DNA of 64,000 nucleotides from Wenxinia marina DSM 24838 (GTDB lineage: Bacteria > Pseudomonadota > Alphaproteobacteria > Rhodobacterales > Rhodobacteraceae), in the NCBI RefSeq assembly GCF_000379485.1, contig NZ_KB902314.1, forward strand, positions 124,001-188,000. The letters are read 5' to 3'. Of the stretch, positions 56,682 through 64,000 are shown piece after piece. The notes under the pieces are model-generated. The model saw only the letters and a program-made list of their open reading frames with translations, ran no database searches and had not been told where the DNA came from. The number at the start of each line of letters is the position of its first letter. The first letter of the stretch is position 1. The position numbers were made by a program, and so were the translations under genes.

Positions 56682-57008
56682 ATGCTGAAGACGCGCGCCA
56701 AATTTCACATCGGACAGGTGGTGCGCCATCGCAAGCACCCCTTCCGGGGTGTGGTCTTCGACGTGGACCCGACCTTCTCGAACACCGACGAATGGTACGA
56801 GGCGATCCCGGCGGAGAGCCGGCCGGCCAAGGACCAGCCGTTCTACCACCTGCTCGCCGAGAACGACCAGAGCTACTACGTCGCCTACGTGTCCGAGCAG
56901 AACCTGATCGCCGACTATTCCGGCGAGCCGGTCGATCACCCCGACCTGCCCGACCTGTTCGGCCCCATGGAGGACGGCAGCTACCCGCTGCAGCTTCAGC
57001 TGAACTGA
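56682..57008 (+). CDS. hspQ: Heat shock protein HspQ
   Basis: A protein of 108 residues. AKFHIGQVVRHRKHPFRGVVFDVDPTFSNTDEWY and QPFYHLLAENDQSYYVAYVSEQNL are the HspQ hallmark. In enterobacteria HspQ binds hemimethylated DNA and helps Lon degrade some proteins. ATG at 56682 starts the conserved part, with GAGGGG upstream; an ATG at 56655 is less likely. It is divergent from the broken AEC gene. Confidence 0.93.
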   Translation: MLKTRAKFHIGQVVRHRKHPFRGVVFDVDPTFSNTDEWYEAIPAESRPAKDQPFYHLLAENDQSYYVAYVSEQNLIADYSGEPVDHPDLPDLFGPMEDGSYPLQLQLN

Positions 57009-57131
57009 CGCGGGCCGCCCCGTTCGGGCCTGCACGGCCACCCGGGTCCATCGCCTTTTCCGGGCTCCCTTGCCCCCCTCCGGCCCGACCCTTAGGTTCC
57101 GCCCGACGTCCCCGGACCCGGAGCCACACCC

Positions 57132-57374
57132 ATGACCCAGCGCCTGCACCTCGTCTTCGGCGGCGAGCTGGTGGACCCGCAGAAGAGCGCGTTCGCCAAC
57201 GTGGACGACATCCACATCGTCGGCATGTTCCCCGACTACGAGAGCGCCTACGCCGCCTGGAAGGCCGAGGCGCAGCGGACCGTGGACGACGCGCACATGC
57301 GCTACTTCATCGCCCACATCCACCGCCTCCGCGACGAGGAGCAGCCGGCCTCGCCGACCGAGGAACTGGGCTGA
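57132..57374 (+). CDS. DUF4170-family protein
   Basis: A protein of 80 residues, soluble, with HLVFGGELVDPQKSAFANVDDIHIVG and DYESAYAAWKAEAQRTVDDAHMRYFIAH. This matches the short DUF4170 proteins that precede the Kdo transferase gene in alphaproteobacteria. Function is unknown. The waaA gene starts 13 bases after its stop, suggesting a common transcript with the lipid A genes. Confidence 0.85.
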   Translation: MTQRLHLVFGGELVDPQKSAFANVDDIHIVGMFPDYESAYAAWKAEAQRTVDDAHMRYFIAHIHRLRDEEQPASPTEELG

Positions 57375-57387
57375 CGCCCTTCCTCTC

Positions 57388-58590
57388 ATGGCGCTGACCC
57401 GCTCGCTGTCTCTCGCCGCCTACCTCGCGCTGCGCCGGGGCGGGACGGACGGCGAGAATGGCGGAAGCGCGCCGCCCCGGCCCGATGGTCCGCTGGTCTG
57501 GATCCATGCGACGACGCCCGGCCGCGTCGCCGCCGCCGCGGTGCTGAACGCCCGGCTCGCGTCGGCCGCGCTCGACGCCTCGGTCCTCGTCACCGCGCCG
57601 CCGGGTCCCGTGCCGGCGCCCGAGGGCCTGCGGCTCGAGGCCGTGCCGCAGGATCTGCGGGCGTCGGCGCGGGCGTTCCTCGACCATTGGCGCCCCGACC
57701 TCCTCGTCTGGCTGGGGGGCGAGCTGCGGCCCGCGCTCCTCAGCGAGGCGGGAGAGGTCCGCCGCATCCTCGCCGACGTCCGCGGCGACGAGGTGGGGGT
57801 GGAGGGGGGCAGCTGGCTGCCGGGCCTGACGGGGGCGCTGCTCGACGGGTTCGTGCGCGGCTTCGCGGCGGATGCCGGCGCGGCGGCCCGGCTGCGCCGC
57901 GCCGGAATGTCGGCGGACCGGATCCAGGTGACCGGCCCCCTCGATGCCGCGCTGCCCGCGTTGCCCTGCTCCGAGCGCGACCGTGCGGATCTCGCCCACG
58001 CGCTGGGGACGCGGCCGGTCTGGCTGGCCGTCGGCCTGCCGCCGGACGAGGTGCCCGCCGTCGCCGCCGCTCACCGCGCCGCGGGTGGGCGGACGCACCG
58101 CCTGCTGTTGATCGCCGTACCCCGGACCGCGGAGGAGGCCGAGGACATCGCGCACCGCCTGCGGCGCGAGGGGCTGACCGTCGCCGACCGCGCCCAGGGC
58201 GAAGAGCCGGACGACACGGTCGCCGCCTACATCGCCGAGGGGCCGTCCGAGCTGGGCCTGTGGTACCGCCTCGCGCCGGTGACCTACCTCGGCGGCACCC
58301 TGACGGGCGGCGGCTGCCGCACGCCGTACGAGGCGGCGGCGCTGGGCTCGGCGCTGCTGCACGGGCCCGACACGGCGCCCCACGGCGCCGAGGTGGCGCG
58401 CCTGCAGGCGCGCGGCGCCAGCCGGCTCGTGGCCGACGTGGCGGGTCTCGGCCGGCAACTGGAAGAGCTGCTGTCGCCGGACCGGGCCGCCGCGCTGGCC
58501 CACGCCGCCTGGGACGAGGCGACCCGCGGGGCCGAAGCGGCCGACCGCCTGTTCGGCCTGATCCGGGACAGCCTCGACGAGGTCGCCTGA
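57388..58590 (+). CDS. waaA: 3-deoxy-D-manno-octulosonic acid (Kdo) transferase
   Basis: A protein of 400 residues of the GT30 family that adds Kdo to lipid IVA at the inner membrane. [20 protein letters not shown] begins the GT-B N-domain. [29 protein letters not shown] is the C-domain stretch conserved in WaaA. It is slightly shorter than the usual 420 or so residues. The stop TGA overlaps the lpxK start by one base (TGATG). Confidence 0.88.
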   Translation: MALTRSLSLAAYLALRRGGTDGENGGSAPPRPDGPLVWIHATTPGRVAAAAVLNARLASAALDASVLVTAPPGPVPAPEGLRLEAVPQDLRASARAFLDHWRPDLLVWLGGELRPALLSEAGEVRRILADVRGDEVGVEGGSWLPGLTGALLDGFVRGFAADAGAAARLRRAGMSADRIQVTGPLDAALPALPCSERDRADLAHALGTRPVWLAVGLPPDEVPAVAAAHRAAGGRTHRLLLIAVPRTAEEAEDIAHRLRREGLTVADRAQGEEPDDTVAAYIAEGPSELGLWYRLAPVTYLGGTLTGGGCRTPYEAAALGSALLHGPDTAPHGAEVARLQARGASRLVADVAGLGRQLEELLSPDRAAALAHAAWDEATRGAEAADRLFGLIRDSLDEVA

Positions 58591-59609
58591 TGCGCGCGCC
58601 GCGGCACTGGGCCGCCGACCCGGCCGCGCCGGGCCTGCTGCCGCGCCTTCTGGCCCCGCTCGGCGCGCTCTACGCCGCCGGCACCGCCCGGCGGGTGGCG
58701 CGGGGACCGGGTCATCGCGCAGGCGTGCCGGTGATCTGCGTCGGCAACCTCAATGCCGGCGGCACCGGCAAGACGCCGACCGTGATCGCGCTGGCGCAGC
58801 GCCTGACGGAGAGCGGTGTGGACGTCCACGTCGTCTCGCGCGGGCACGGCGGCCGGCTGGCCGGGCCGGTGCGGGTCGATCCCCTGGCTCACCAGGCGTC
58901 GGAGGTGGGGGACGAACCGCTGCTCCTGTCGGCCTTCGCGCCGGTCTGGATCGCCCGCGACCGCGCGGCCGGCGTCTGCGCCGCCGAGGCGGCGGGCGCG
59001 GGGGCGATCCTGATGGACGACGGGTTCCAGAACCCGGCGGTGGCCAAGGATCTGAGCCTCGTCGTGGTCGATGCGCAAGTCGGATTCGGCAACGGCCGGA
59101 CCATTCCCGCCGGCCCCCTGCGTGAGCCGGTCGCCGCCGGCCTCGCCCGCGCTGACGCCGTCCTCTCGATCGGCGGACCCGAGGCGCAGACCCGCTTCGC
59201 CTCCCGCTGGGGCGCCGCTATGGGCGGCCTGCCGCACCTGACCGGCCGGCTGGAGCCGCTGGCGACCGGCATGCCCTGGCAGGGGATGCGCGTCCTCGCC
59301 TTCGCCGGCATCGGCCACCCGGAGAAGGCCTTCGCCACCTTGCGCGGCCTTGGCGCAGACATCGTCCGCGCCGTCCCTCTCGCCGACCACCAGCCGATCC
59401 CGAAAGCCCTGTTCGCGCGGCTGGAGGCGGAGGCGCGCGCCGTCGGCGCCCAGCTGGTCACGACCGAGAAGGACGCGGTGCGCCTGCCGGCCGAGGCGCG
59501 GGGGCGGGTGCTGACGGTGCCGGTGCGGCTGGTGGCGGAGTGGGGCGCCTTCGGCGCGGCGATGGACGCGCTGATGCAACGCAAAGGGGCGCCCGAAGGC
59601 GCCCCCTGA
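58590..59609 (+). CDS. lpxK: Tetraacyldisaccharide 4'-kinase
   Basis: A membrane-associated kinase of 339 residues phosphorylating the 4' position of the lipid A precursor (EC 2.7.1.130). The P-loop is [19 protein letters not shown] at about residues 50-68. [10 protein letters not shown] and [11 protein letters not shown] are the family marks, the latter with the catalytic Asp pair. It is coupled to waaA. The last codons form a stem-loop that serves the opposing dsbA-like gene as terminator. Confidence 0.94.
   Translation: MRAPRHWAADPAAPGLLPRLLAPLGALYAAGTARRVARGPGHRAGVPVICVGNLNAGGTGKTPTVIALAQRLTESGVDVHVVSRGHGGRLAGPVRVDPLAHQASEVGDEPLLLSAFAPVWIARDRAAGVCAAEAAGAGAILMDDGFQNPAVAKDLSLVVVDAQVGFGNGRTIPAGPLREPVAAGLARADAVLSIGGPEAQTRFASRWGAAMGGLPHLTGRLEPLATGMPWQGMRVLAFAGIGHPEKAFATLRGLGADIVRAVPLADHQPIPKALFARLEAEARAVGAQLVTTEKDAVRLPAEARGRVLTVPVRLVAEWGAFGAAMDALMQRKGAPEGAP
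59583..59605 (-). terminator. Terminator of the dsbA-like gene, embedded in lpxK
   Basis: On the minus strand GGGGCGCC-TTCG-GGCGCCCC is followed by TTTG. This perfect 8-bp stem with a TTCG loop lies about 25 bases after the dsbA-like stop and inside the last codons of lpxK. Confidence 0.6.
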
Positions 59610-59629
59610 TCCGGTCCCGAAGCGGCGGC

Positions 59630-60340
59630 CTACTCGCCCGCCGGCTCCTCGTAGCCCACCTCCTCGAGCCGCGCGTCCAGCAGCGCGGCAAGTTCGTCGT
59701 AGGCCATGTTCGAGTACTTCTCGTCGTCGATGAACAGCGTCGGGGTGGAGTTCACCTCGTACTCCTCGGCGTTCTCCTGATACCAGGTGTACAGGGTCTG
59801 GGCCATCGTGCCGTCGTTCAGGCACGCGTCCAGCTGCTCCTGATCGATGCCGGAGGTCAGGCCGATCCGGCGCAGGTTGTCGGCGATGGAGCCGAGGTCC
59901 CCCGAGCCCGCCCACTCGCGCTGGGTGTCGTACAGCGTGTCGGCGATGCCGAAGAACCGCATGTCGCCGCCGCAGCGGGCGACCATCGACGCCCACAGGC
60001 CGGGGCGGTCGAAATAGACCTCGCGGTAGACGAAGCGGACCTTGCCGGTGTCGACGTAGTTCTCCTTGATCTGCGGCCACTGCTCGGCGTGGAAGGCGGC
60101 GCAGTGCGGGCAGGTGAAGGAGGCGTACTCGGTCAGCGTCACCGGCGCGTCTGGATCGCCGAGGACCATGTCCTCGATGGTCGAGGTGTCGATCTCGGCG
60201 GCGTCCGCCTCCTGCGCCATCGCGGCGCCGGGCAGGACCTCGGTCTGGCCGAGCGCGGTTTCGGCCGGCCGGGTCAGCATCCAGGCGCCTCCGGCGGCGA
60301 AGGCGACGCCGAGGGCGGCGGTGGCGAGATAGGTCTTCAT
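59630..60340 (-). CDS. DsbA-family thiol:disulphide oxidoreductase
   Basis: A protein of 236 residues with an N-terminal hydrophobic segment (about residues 2-25) for export or membrane anchoring. The thioredoxin-like active site is YASFTCPHCAAFH, C-P-H-C as in DsbA. EVNSTPTLFIDDEKY holds the cis-proline loop, and a helical insertion domain lies between them. It should oxidise or rearrange cysteines of periplasmic proteins. ATG at 60340 is 49 bases after the DUF721 stop, the same strand. Confidence 0.9.
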   Translation of the reverse strand: MKTYLATAALGVAFAAGGAWMLTRPAETALGQTEVLPGAAMAQEADAAEIDTSTIEDMVLGDPDAPVTLTEYASFTCPHCAAFHAEQWPQIKENYVDTGKVRFVYREVYFDRPGLWASMVARCGGDMRFFGIADTLYDTQREWAGSGDLGSIADNLRRIGLTSGIDQEQLDACLNDGTMAQTLYTWYQENAEEYEVNSTPTLFIDDEKYSNMAYDELAALLDARLEEVGYEEPAGE

Positions 60341-60389
60341 CTGGCGGGTCCTCGTCAGTCTGGTCGGCGCCGGCGCCCGGAGGGGCCGG

Positions 60390-60893
60390 TCAGGGCTTGC
60401 GCAGCACTTTGGTGCCCAAGGCCTCGAGCGCAAGTCGCAATTGCGTGTCCGTCACGTGCCCGGTCAACTCCGCCGCCTCGGGCGAGCGGTCGGGCAGGGG
60501 GGGCGGCGGCGGCGCGGCCCGCGCGAAGCGCGCCTGCCCCTCGGCGAAACCGGTCGGCGCGGTCTGGGTGATCCGGATGCGGGCGATGGCGCGGTAGCCG
60601 TAGCAGGCGTTCACCTTCTCCTGCAGCTGCGGCAGCTGCATCTCCAGCATCGGCGCCTGCGCCCCCGTCGTCAGCAGCGTCAGCGTCGCGCCCATGCCGC
60701 CGCGGGCATAGCTGACCTCGACGGGCCGGCAGATCGCGGCGGTCGCCTCGCCCACGATCTCGGCCCAGTGGGTCAGGAGGCGGCTCTCGGCGAAGCCGCG
60801 CGATTCGGACGCCTTGCGCACCCGCCCCTCCAGCAGGCGCGAGGCGGCGGCGAAGCCGTAGGTGGTCGTCTCTCGTCGGCGCTGGTCTGTCAT
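60390..60893 (-). CDS. DUF721/DciA-like protein
   Basis: A protein of 167 residues. TYGFAAASRLLEGRVRKASESRGFAESRLLTHWAEIVGEATA and LLTTGAQAPMLEMQLPQLQEKVNACYGYRAIARIRI match the DUF721 family, whose best known member DciA loads the replicative helicase in bacteria without DnaC. That role is inferred from the family. It is divergent from mutY, with 70 bases between starts. Confidence 0.82.
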   Translation of the reverse strand: MTDQRRRETTTYGFAAASRLLEGRVRKASESRGFAESRLLTHWAEIVGEATAAICRPVEVSYARGGMGATLTLLTTGAQAPMLEMQLPQLQEKVNACYGYRAIARIRITQTAPTGFAEGQARFARAAPPPPPLPDRSPEAAELTGHVTDTQLRLALEALGTKVLRKP

Positions 60894-60963
60894 CGCGGGG
60901 CAGGATACTCCATCGCCCCGCGGCAGGGCCAGCCGGGGGCCGCGAGATAGCTGTGGAGAACCC

Positions 60964-62016
60964 GTGAGCCTTCCCGACGACCTCCTCGCCTGGTACGACC
61001 GGCACGCCCGTGCGCTGCCGTGGCGGGTGCCGCCGGATGCGCGGCAGTCCGGGGTCGCGCCCGATCCCTACCGGGTCTGGCTCTCCGAGGTGATGCTGCA
61101 GCAGACCACCGTCGCCGCCGTGCGCGACTACTTCCGCCGCTTCACCGAGCGCTGGCCCACCGTCGAGGCCCTCGCCGCCGCGGACGATGCCGACGTGATG
61201 GCCGAATGGGCGGGCCTCGGCTACTACGCCCGCGCCCGCAACCTGCTGAAATGCGCCCGGGTCGTGACCGCGCAGCATGGCGGGCGCTTCCCCGACACCC
61301 GCGAGGGCCTGCTGACCCTGCCGGGCGTCGGGCCCTACACCGCCGCCGCGATCGCCTCGATCGCGTTCGACCGGCCGGAGACCGTGGTCGACGGCAACGT
61401 CGAGCGGGTGATGGCGCGGCTGCACGACGTCCATACGCCGCTGCCGGCCGCCAAGGCCGAGCTGACGGCCCTCGCCGCCGCCCTGACGCCGCAGGAGAGG
61501 GCCGGCGACTACGCGCAGGCGGTCATGGACCTCGGCGCGACGATCTGCACCCCGCGCTCGCCCGCCTGCGGCATCTGCCCCTGGCGCGAGCCGTGCCGCG
61601 CCCGCGCCGAGAGGACGCAGGCAGAGCTGCCGAAGAAGGCGCTGAAGAAGTCCAAGCCGGTCCGTCAGGGCATCGCCTATGTCGGCCGCCGCGCCGACGG
61701 CGCTTGGCTGCTGGAGACGCGGCCGCCGGAGGGATTGCTGGGCGGGATGCTCGCCTGGCCGACAACCGCGTGGGCCGAAGGCGCGCCCGAGCCCGCCCCG
61801 CCGGCCGAGGCCGACTGGCAGGATCTCGGCGCCGAGGCGCGGCATACCTTCACCCATTTCCACCTGCAGCTGGCGATCCGCGTCGCCGATCTCCCCCACT
61901 CCGCCGTCCCGACCCGCGGCGAGTTCCTGCCGCACGATCGGTTCCGCCCCGCCGCGCTCCCGACGCTGATGCGCAAGGTCCACGACCTCGCCCGCGCGAC
62001 GTTCCGTCCCGATTGA
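60964..62016 (+). CDS. mutY: A/G-specific adenine DNA glycosylase
   Basis: A protein of 350 residues removing adenine mispaired with 8-oxoguanine. SEVMLQQTTVAAV holds the catalytic Glu, LLTLPGVGPYTAAAIASIAF the helix-hairpin-helix, and VVDGNVERVMARL the catalytic Asp. The iron-sulphur loop CTPRSPACGICPWREPC shows the C-x6-C-x2-C-x5-C spacing. A NUDIX-like C-domain follows. GTG at 60964 is preceded by GGAG. Confidence 0.96.
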   Translation: MSLPDDLLAWYDRHARALPWRVPPDARQSGVAPDPYRVWLSEVMLQQTTVAAVRDYFRRFTERWPTVEALAAADDADVMAEWAGLGYYARARNLLKCARVVTAQHGGRFPDTREGLLTLPGVGPYTAAAIASIAFDRPETVVDGNVERVMARLHDVHTPLPAAKAELTALAAALTPQERAGDYAQAVMDLGATICTPRSPACGICPWREPCRARAERTQAELPKKALKKSKPVRQGIAYVGRRADGAWLLETRPPEGLLGGMLAWPTTAWAEGAPEPAPPAEADWQDLGAEARHTFTHFHLQLAIRVADLPHSAVPTRGEFLPHDRFRPAALPTLMRKVHDLARATFRPD

Positions 62017-62065
62017 AACCGCCCCCCCGTCGCCCTTACGTTGGGGCGGGGCAGAAAGGCGAGCG

Positions 62066-63217
62066 ATGAGCGTCGAGACCGACACCCCCCTCCTGACCCC
62101 GACGGGCCGCCTCCGCGCGGCTCTGCCGTTCTGGGCGTCGCTGGGGCTGATCCCCCTGGTCTGGCTCGCAGCCGCGAAGGGCGGGTTCTTCATCGCCCTC
62201 GTGCCGCTCTCCACCTGGTGGCTGTTCATCGCACTCGACGCCGCGCTCGGCACGAACCCGTCCAACCTCGACCCGCAGACGGAAGAGCGGCAGCTGCGCT
62301 GGTACCGCCTGGTCACGCTTGTCTGGACGCCGCTGCAGCTGCTGACCGTCTACGGCGTGCTCTTCTGGCTGAGCCGCAGCGACCACCTGACGGCCTTCCA
62401 GGAATGGGCCGTCTTCGCCGCCATCGGCATCCTGTCGGGCACCATCGGCATCAACTACAGCCACGAGCTGATGCACCAGCGGAACCGGGGCGAGCGGTGG
62501 CTGGCGGACATCCTGCTCGCCTCGGTCCTCTACTCGCACTTCCGGTCCGAGCACCTGCTGGTCCACCACCGCCATGTCGGCACCCCGCGCGACCCGGTGA
62601 CGGCGCGCTACGGCGAGGGGTTCTGGCGGTTCTTCCCCCGCGTCCTGCGGCAGAGCCTCGCCTCGGCGTTCCATGCCGAGGCGGCGATGCTGGCGCGGAA
62701 GGACCTGCCGTGGTGGCACCGGCGCAACCCGTTCTGGCGCTACTGGGCGCTGCAAGGGGGCTTCCTGCTGCTGGCGCTGCTGATCGGCGGGGGGTGGGGG
62801 CTGTTCCTGTTCCTGACGCAGGCCTTCTGGGCAATCTTCCAGCTGGAGCTGGTGAACTACGTCGAGCATTACGGCCTGACCCGCCGGCACCTCGGCGACG
62901 GCAGGTACGAGCACGTCCTGCCGCGCCATTCCTGGAACGCCGACCACCAGGCGTCGAACTGGCTGCTGATCAACCTGCAGCGCCATTCCGACCACCACTA
63001 CAAGCCCGACCGCCGCTTCCCCTTGCTGCAGACCTACGCCGACGAGGAGGCGCCGCAGCTGCCCTACGGCTACCCGGTGATGACCCTCGCGGCGCTTGTG
63101 CCGCCGCTCTGGCGACGGGTGATGAACCCGCGCGTCCGCGCGTGGCGGGCGCGGCATTATCCCGACATCACCGACTGGCGGCCCTACAACAAGGCGCTGA
63201 ACCCGCCGCCGCGTTAG
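62066..63217 (+). CDS. alkB: Alkane 1-monooxygenase (AlkB type)
   Basis: An integral membrane di-iron hydroxylase of 383 residues. The four histidine boxes are complete: INYSHELMHQ, SEHLLVHHRHVGTP, NYVEHYG and LQRHSDHHYKPDRRF. About six membrane segments surround them. It should oxidise medium- to long-chain alkanes at the terminal carbon with help from rubredoxin and its reductase, neither of which is in this window. It follows mutY by 49 bases. TTGAAA at 62013 with a weak TTACGT 17 bases on may be its promoter. Confidence 0.94.
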   Translation: MSVETDTPLLTPTGRLRAALPFWASLGLIPLVWLAAAKGGFFIALVPLSTWWLFIALDAALGTNPSNLDPQTEERQLRWYRLVTLVWTPLQLLTVYGVLFWLSRSDHLTAFQEWAVFAAIGILSGTIGINYSHELMHQRNRGERWLADILLASVLYSHFRSEHLLVHHRHVGTPRDPVTARYGEGFWRFFPRVLRQSLASAFHAEAAMLARKDLPWWHRRNPFWRYWALQGGFLLLALLIGGGWGLFLFLTQAFWAIFQLELVNYVEHYGLTRRHLGDGRYEHVLPRHSWNADHQASNWLLINLQRHSDHHYKPDRRFPLLQTYADEEAPQLPYGYPVMTLAALVPPLWRRVMNPRVRAWRARHYPDITDWRPYNKALNPPPR

Positions 63218-63326
63218 GCCTTGCGGCCCGGGCGGGGGCGCATAGTTAGGCCCCGAAAGGCGGGGACGGCCCCGCGCCCGGGAACGGGAGCCGCCAGCGG
63301 GACGGCCCGGCAACTGAGGGGCCCCC

Positions 63327-63752
63327 ATGCGCCGCACCGCAGATCGAATCCGCTACGCCGTCAGCTTCGAAATCATCGGGCTTCTTCTCGTCGTGCCGCT
63401 GGGCGCGATCGCGTTCCATCATCCGGTGGACGAGATCGGGGTCGTCGCCATCGTCGGCGCGACCGCGGCGACGGCGTGGAACTACGTCTACAACCTGATC
63501 TTCGACCGCGCGATGCAGCACCGGCTGGGCCACACCGCCAAGACGCCCGCGCTGCGCGTCCTGCATGCCGTGCTGTTCGAAGCGGGGCTGCTGGCGCTGC
63601 TGCTGCCGTTCATCGCGTGGTGGCTGGGGATCGGGCTGGTCGAGGCGCTGGTGATGGATCTCGGCTTCGCCGCCTTCTACCTCGTCTACGCGTTCGTCTT
63701 CGGGTGGATCTACGACCTCGTCTTCCCGATTCCCGCGGCCCGTCAGGCCTGA
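63327..63752 (+). CDS. PACE-family efflux transporter
   Basis: A small membrane protein of 141 residues with four hydrophobic segments, arranged as two BTP (bacterial transmembrane pair) repeats. RTADRIRYAVSFEIIGLLLVVP opens the first, and RVLHAVLFEAGLLALLLPFIAWWLG the second. WNYVYNLIFDRAM and FAAFYLVYAFVFGWIYDLVFP end each pair. PACE proteins export biocides such as chlorhexidine or polyamines; the substrate here is unknown. It overlaps the converging PaiB-like gene by ten bases. Confidence 0.9.
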   Translation: MRRTADRIRYAVSFEIIGLLLVVPLGAIAFHHPVDEIGVVAIVGATAATAWNYVYNLIFDRAMQHRLGHTAKTPALRVLHAVLFEAGLLALLLPFIAWWLGIGLVEALVMDLGFAAFYLVYAFVFGWIYDLVFPIPAARQA

Positions 63753-64000
63753 CCGGCCCGCATCAGCGCGGCGAGCGCGTCCAACTCCATGCCGAAGGTC
63801 GAGGCGGCGGCGGCGTCCGCCGCCCGCAGGCGCACGCCGTCCGGCTTGTTCTGCGACAGCTTCCATGTGCCCTCGACCGACGCGACGGTCAGCCGGCACG
63901 GCACGATCTGGCGCATCAGCTTGTGGACGAGGGCCTCGGGCATCTTGTCCATCGTCCACGGCCGCTTCGGCGCGAGCCGCGCCTCGAAGGCGGCCGACTG
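63743..64000 (-). CDS. PaiB-like FMN-binding regulator, C-terminal 85 residues only
   Basis: The frame runs from the window edge (QSAAFEARLAPKRPWTM) to TGA at 63745-63743. EALVHKLMRQIVPCRLTVASVEGTWKLSQNKPD is typical of the C-terminus of PaiB-type FMN-binding split-barrel proteins, often named negative transcriptional regulators. The N-terminal flavin-binding part lies outside the window. Confidence 0.7.
   Translation of the reverse strand, partial: QSAAFEARLAPKRPWTMDKMPEALVHKLMRQIVPCRLTVASVEGTWKLSQNKPDGVRLRAADAAAASTFGMELDALAALMRAGQA

Overview
The window is one contiguous, very GC-rich stretch of bacterial chromosome. It most likely comes from an alphaproteobacterium of the Rhodobacterales (Rhodobacteraceae-type). 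This rests on gene content and order: a dnaA-dnaN-recF-gyrB block beside rpsT, a mitofilin-like protein upstream of HemY, ubiE-ubiB, the set histone-deacetylase-like/xseB/ispA/dxs, a thioredoxin-TPR/LON-domain/Trm112 trio, DUF4170-waaA-lpxK, and an aminotransferase-ftsK-lolA series. No plasmid, phage or transposase genes were seen. Nearly all genes are ordinary chromosomal ones, packed tightly and often joined by 4-base ATGA overlaps.

Layout. 1-2350: end of a mitofilin-like gene, hemY, tRNA-Thr(CGT). 2366-6406 (minus strand): a nuclease-like protein, an AbrB-type permease, gluconokinase, and an HWE-family sensor kinase. 6529-14341 (minus): dnaA, dnaN, recF, VOC, GNAT and LysE genes, and gyrB. 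14342-15020 is a gene-free region with clustered GANTC sites, a candidate origin region, followed by rpsT, enoyl-CoA hydratase and mutM. 17253-19536: ubiE-ubiB (ubiquinone). 19533-23182: flagellar genes fliK-flgD, facing a FlgJ-like rod-binding protein and a FlgN-like protein. 23581-26932: a translationally coupled four-gene operon (unknown protein, TPR-glycosyltransferase-like protein, DUF6165, FkbM methyltransferase), then Gfo/Idh/MocA and ThuA genes. 29590-33696: deacetylase, xseB, ispA, dxs. 33693-36335 (minus): a NaChBac-type sodium channel, a SDR-like reductase, topoisomerase IB. 36454-39785: ade-amn (adenine salvage). 39915-49913: HU, transporters, thioredoxin/LON/Trm112, ubiH-type monooxygenase, amidase, a 1-kb repeat field, aminotransferase. 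49927-54668: ftsK, dps, lolA. 55064-64000: transglycosylase-like lipoprotein, a frameshifted AEC permease, hspQ, lipid A genes waaA-lpxK, dsbA-like, DUF721, mutY, alkB, PACE efflux protein, and the end of a PaiB-like regulator.

How the genes work together. The dnaA block covers initiation, clamp loading and supercoiling. ispA-dxs with ubiE, ubiB and ubiH supplies the isoprenoid and ring-modification steps of quinone synthesis. amn and ade form a two-step AMP to adenine to hypoxanthine route. waaA and lpxK with lolA serve the outer membrane.

The most unusual material lies between and inside genes. It comprises a family of paired AT-centred palindromes at gene borders, a family of GC-rich REP-like palindromes (one sitting in frame inside ade), a threefold ~245-bp repeat before the aminotransferase, exact 61-residue repeats inside FliK, and a structured leader with a tiny ORF next to the flagellar genes. 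I did not find a convincing wholly new multi-gene system. The four-gene coupled operon with an unrecognised protein is the closest candidate.
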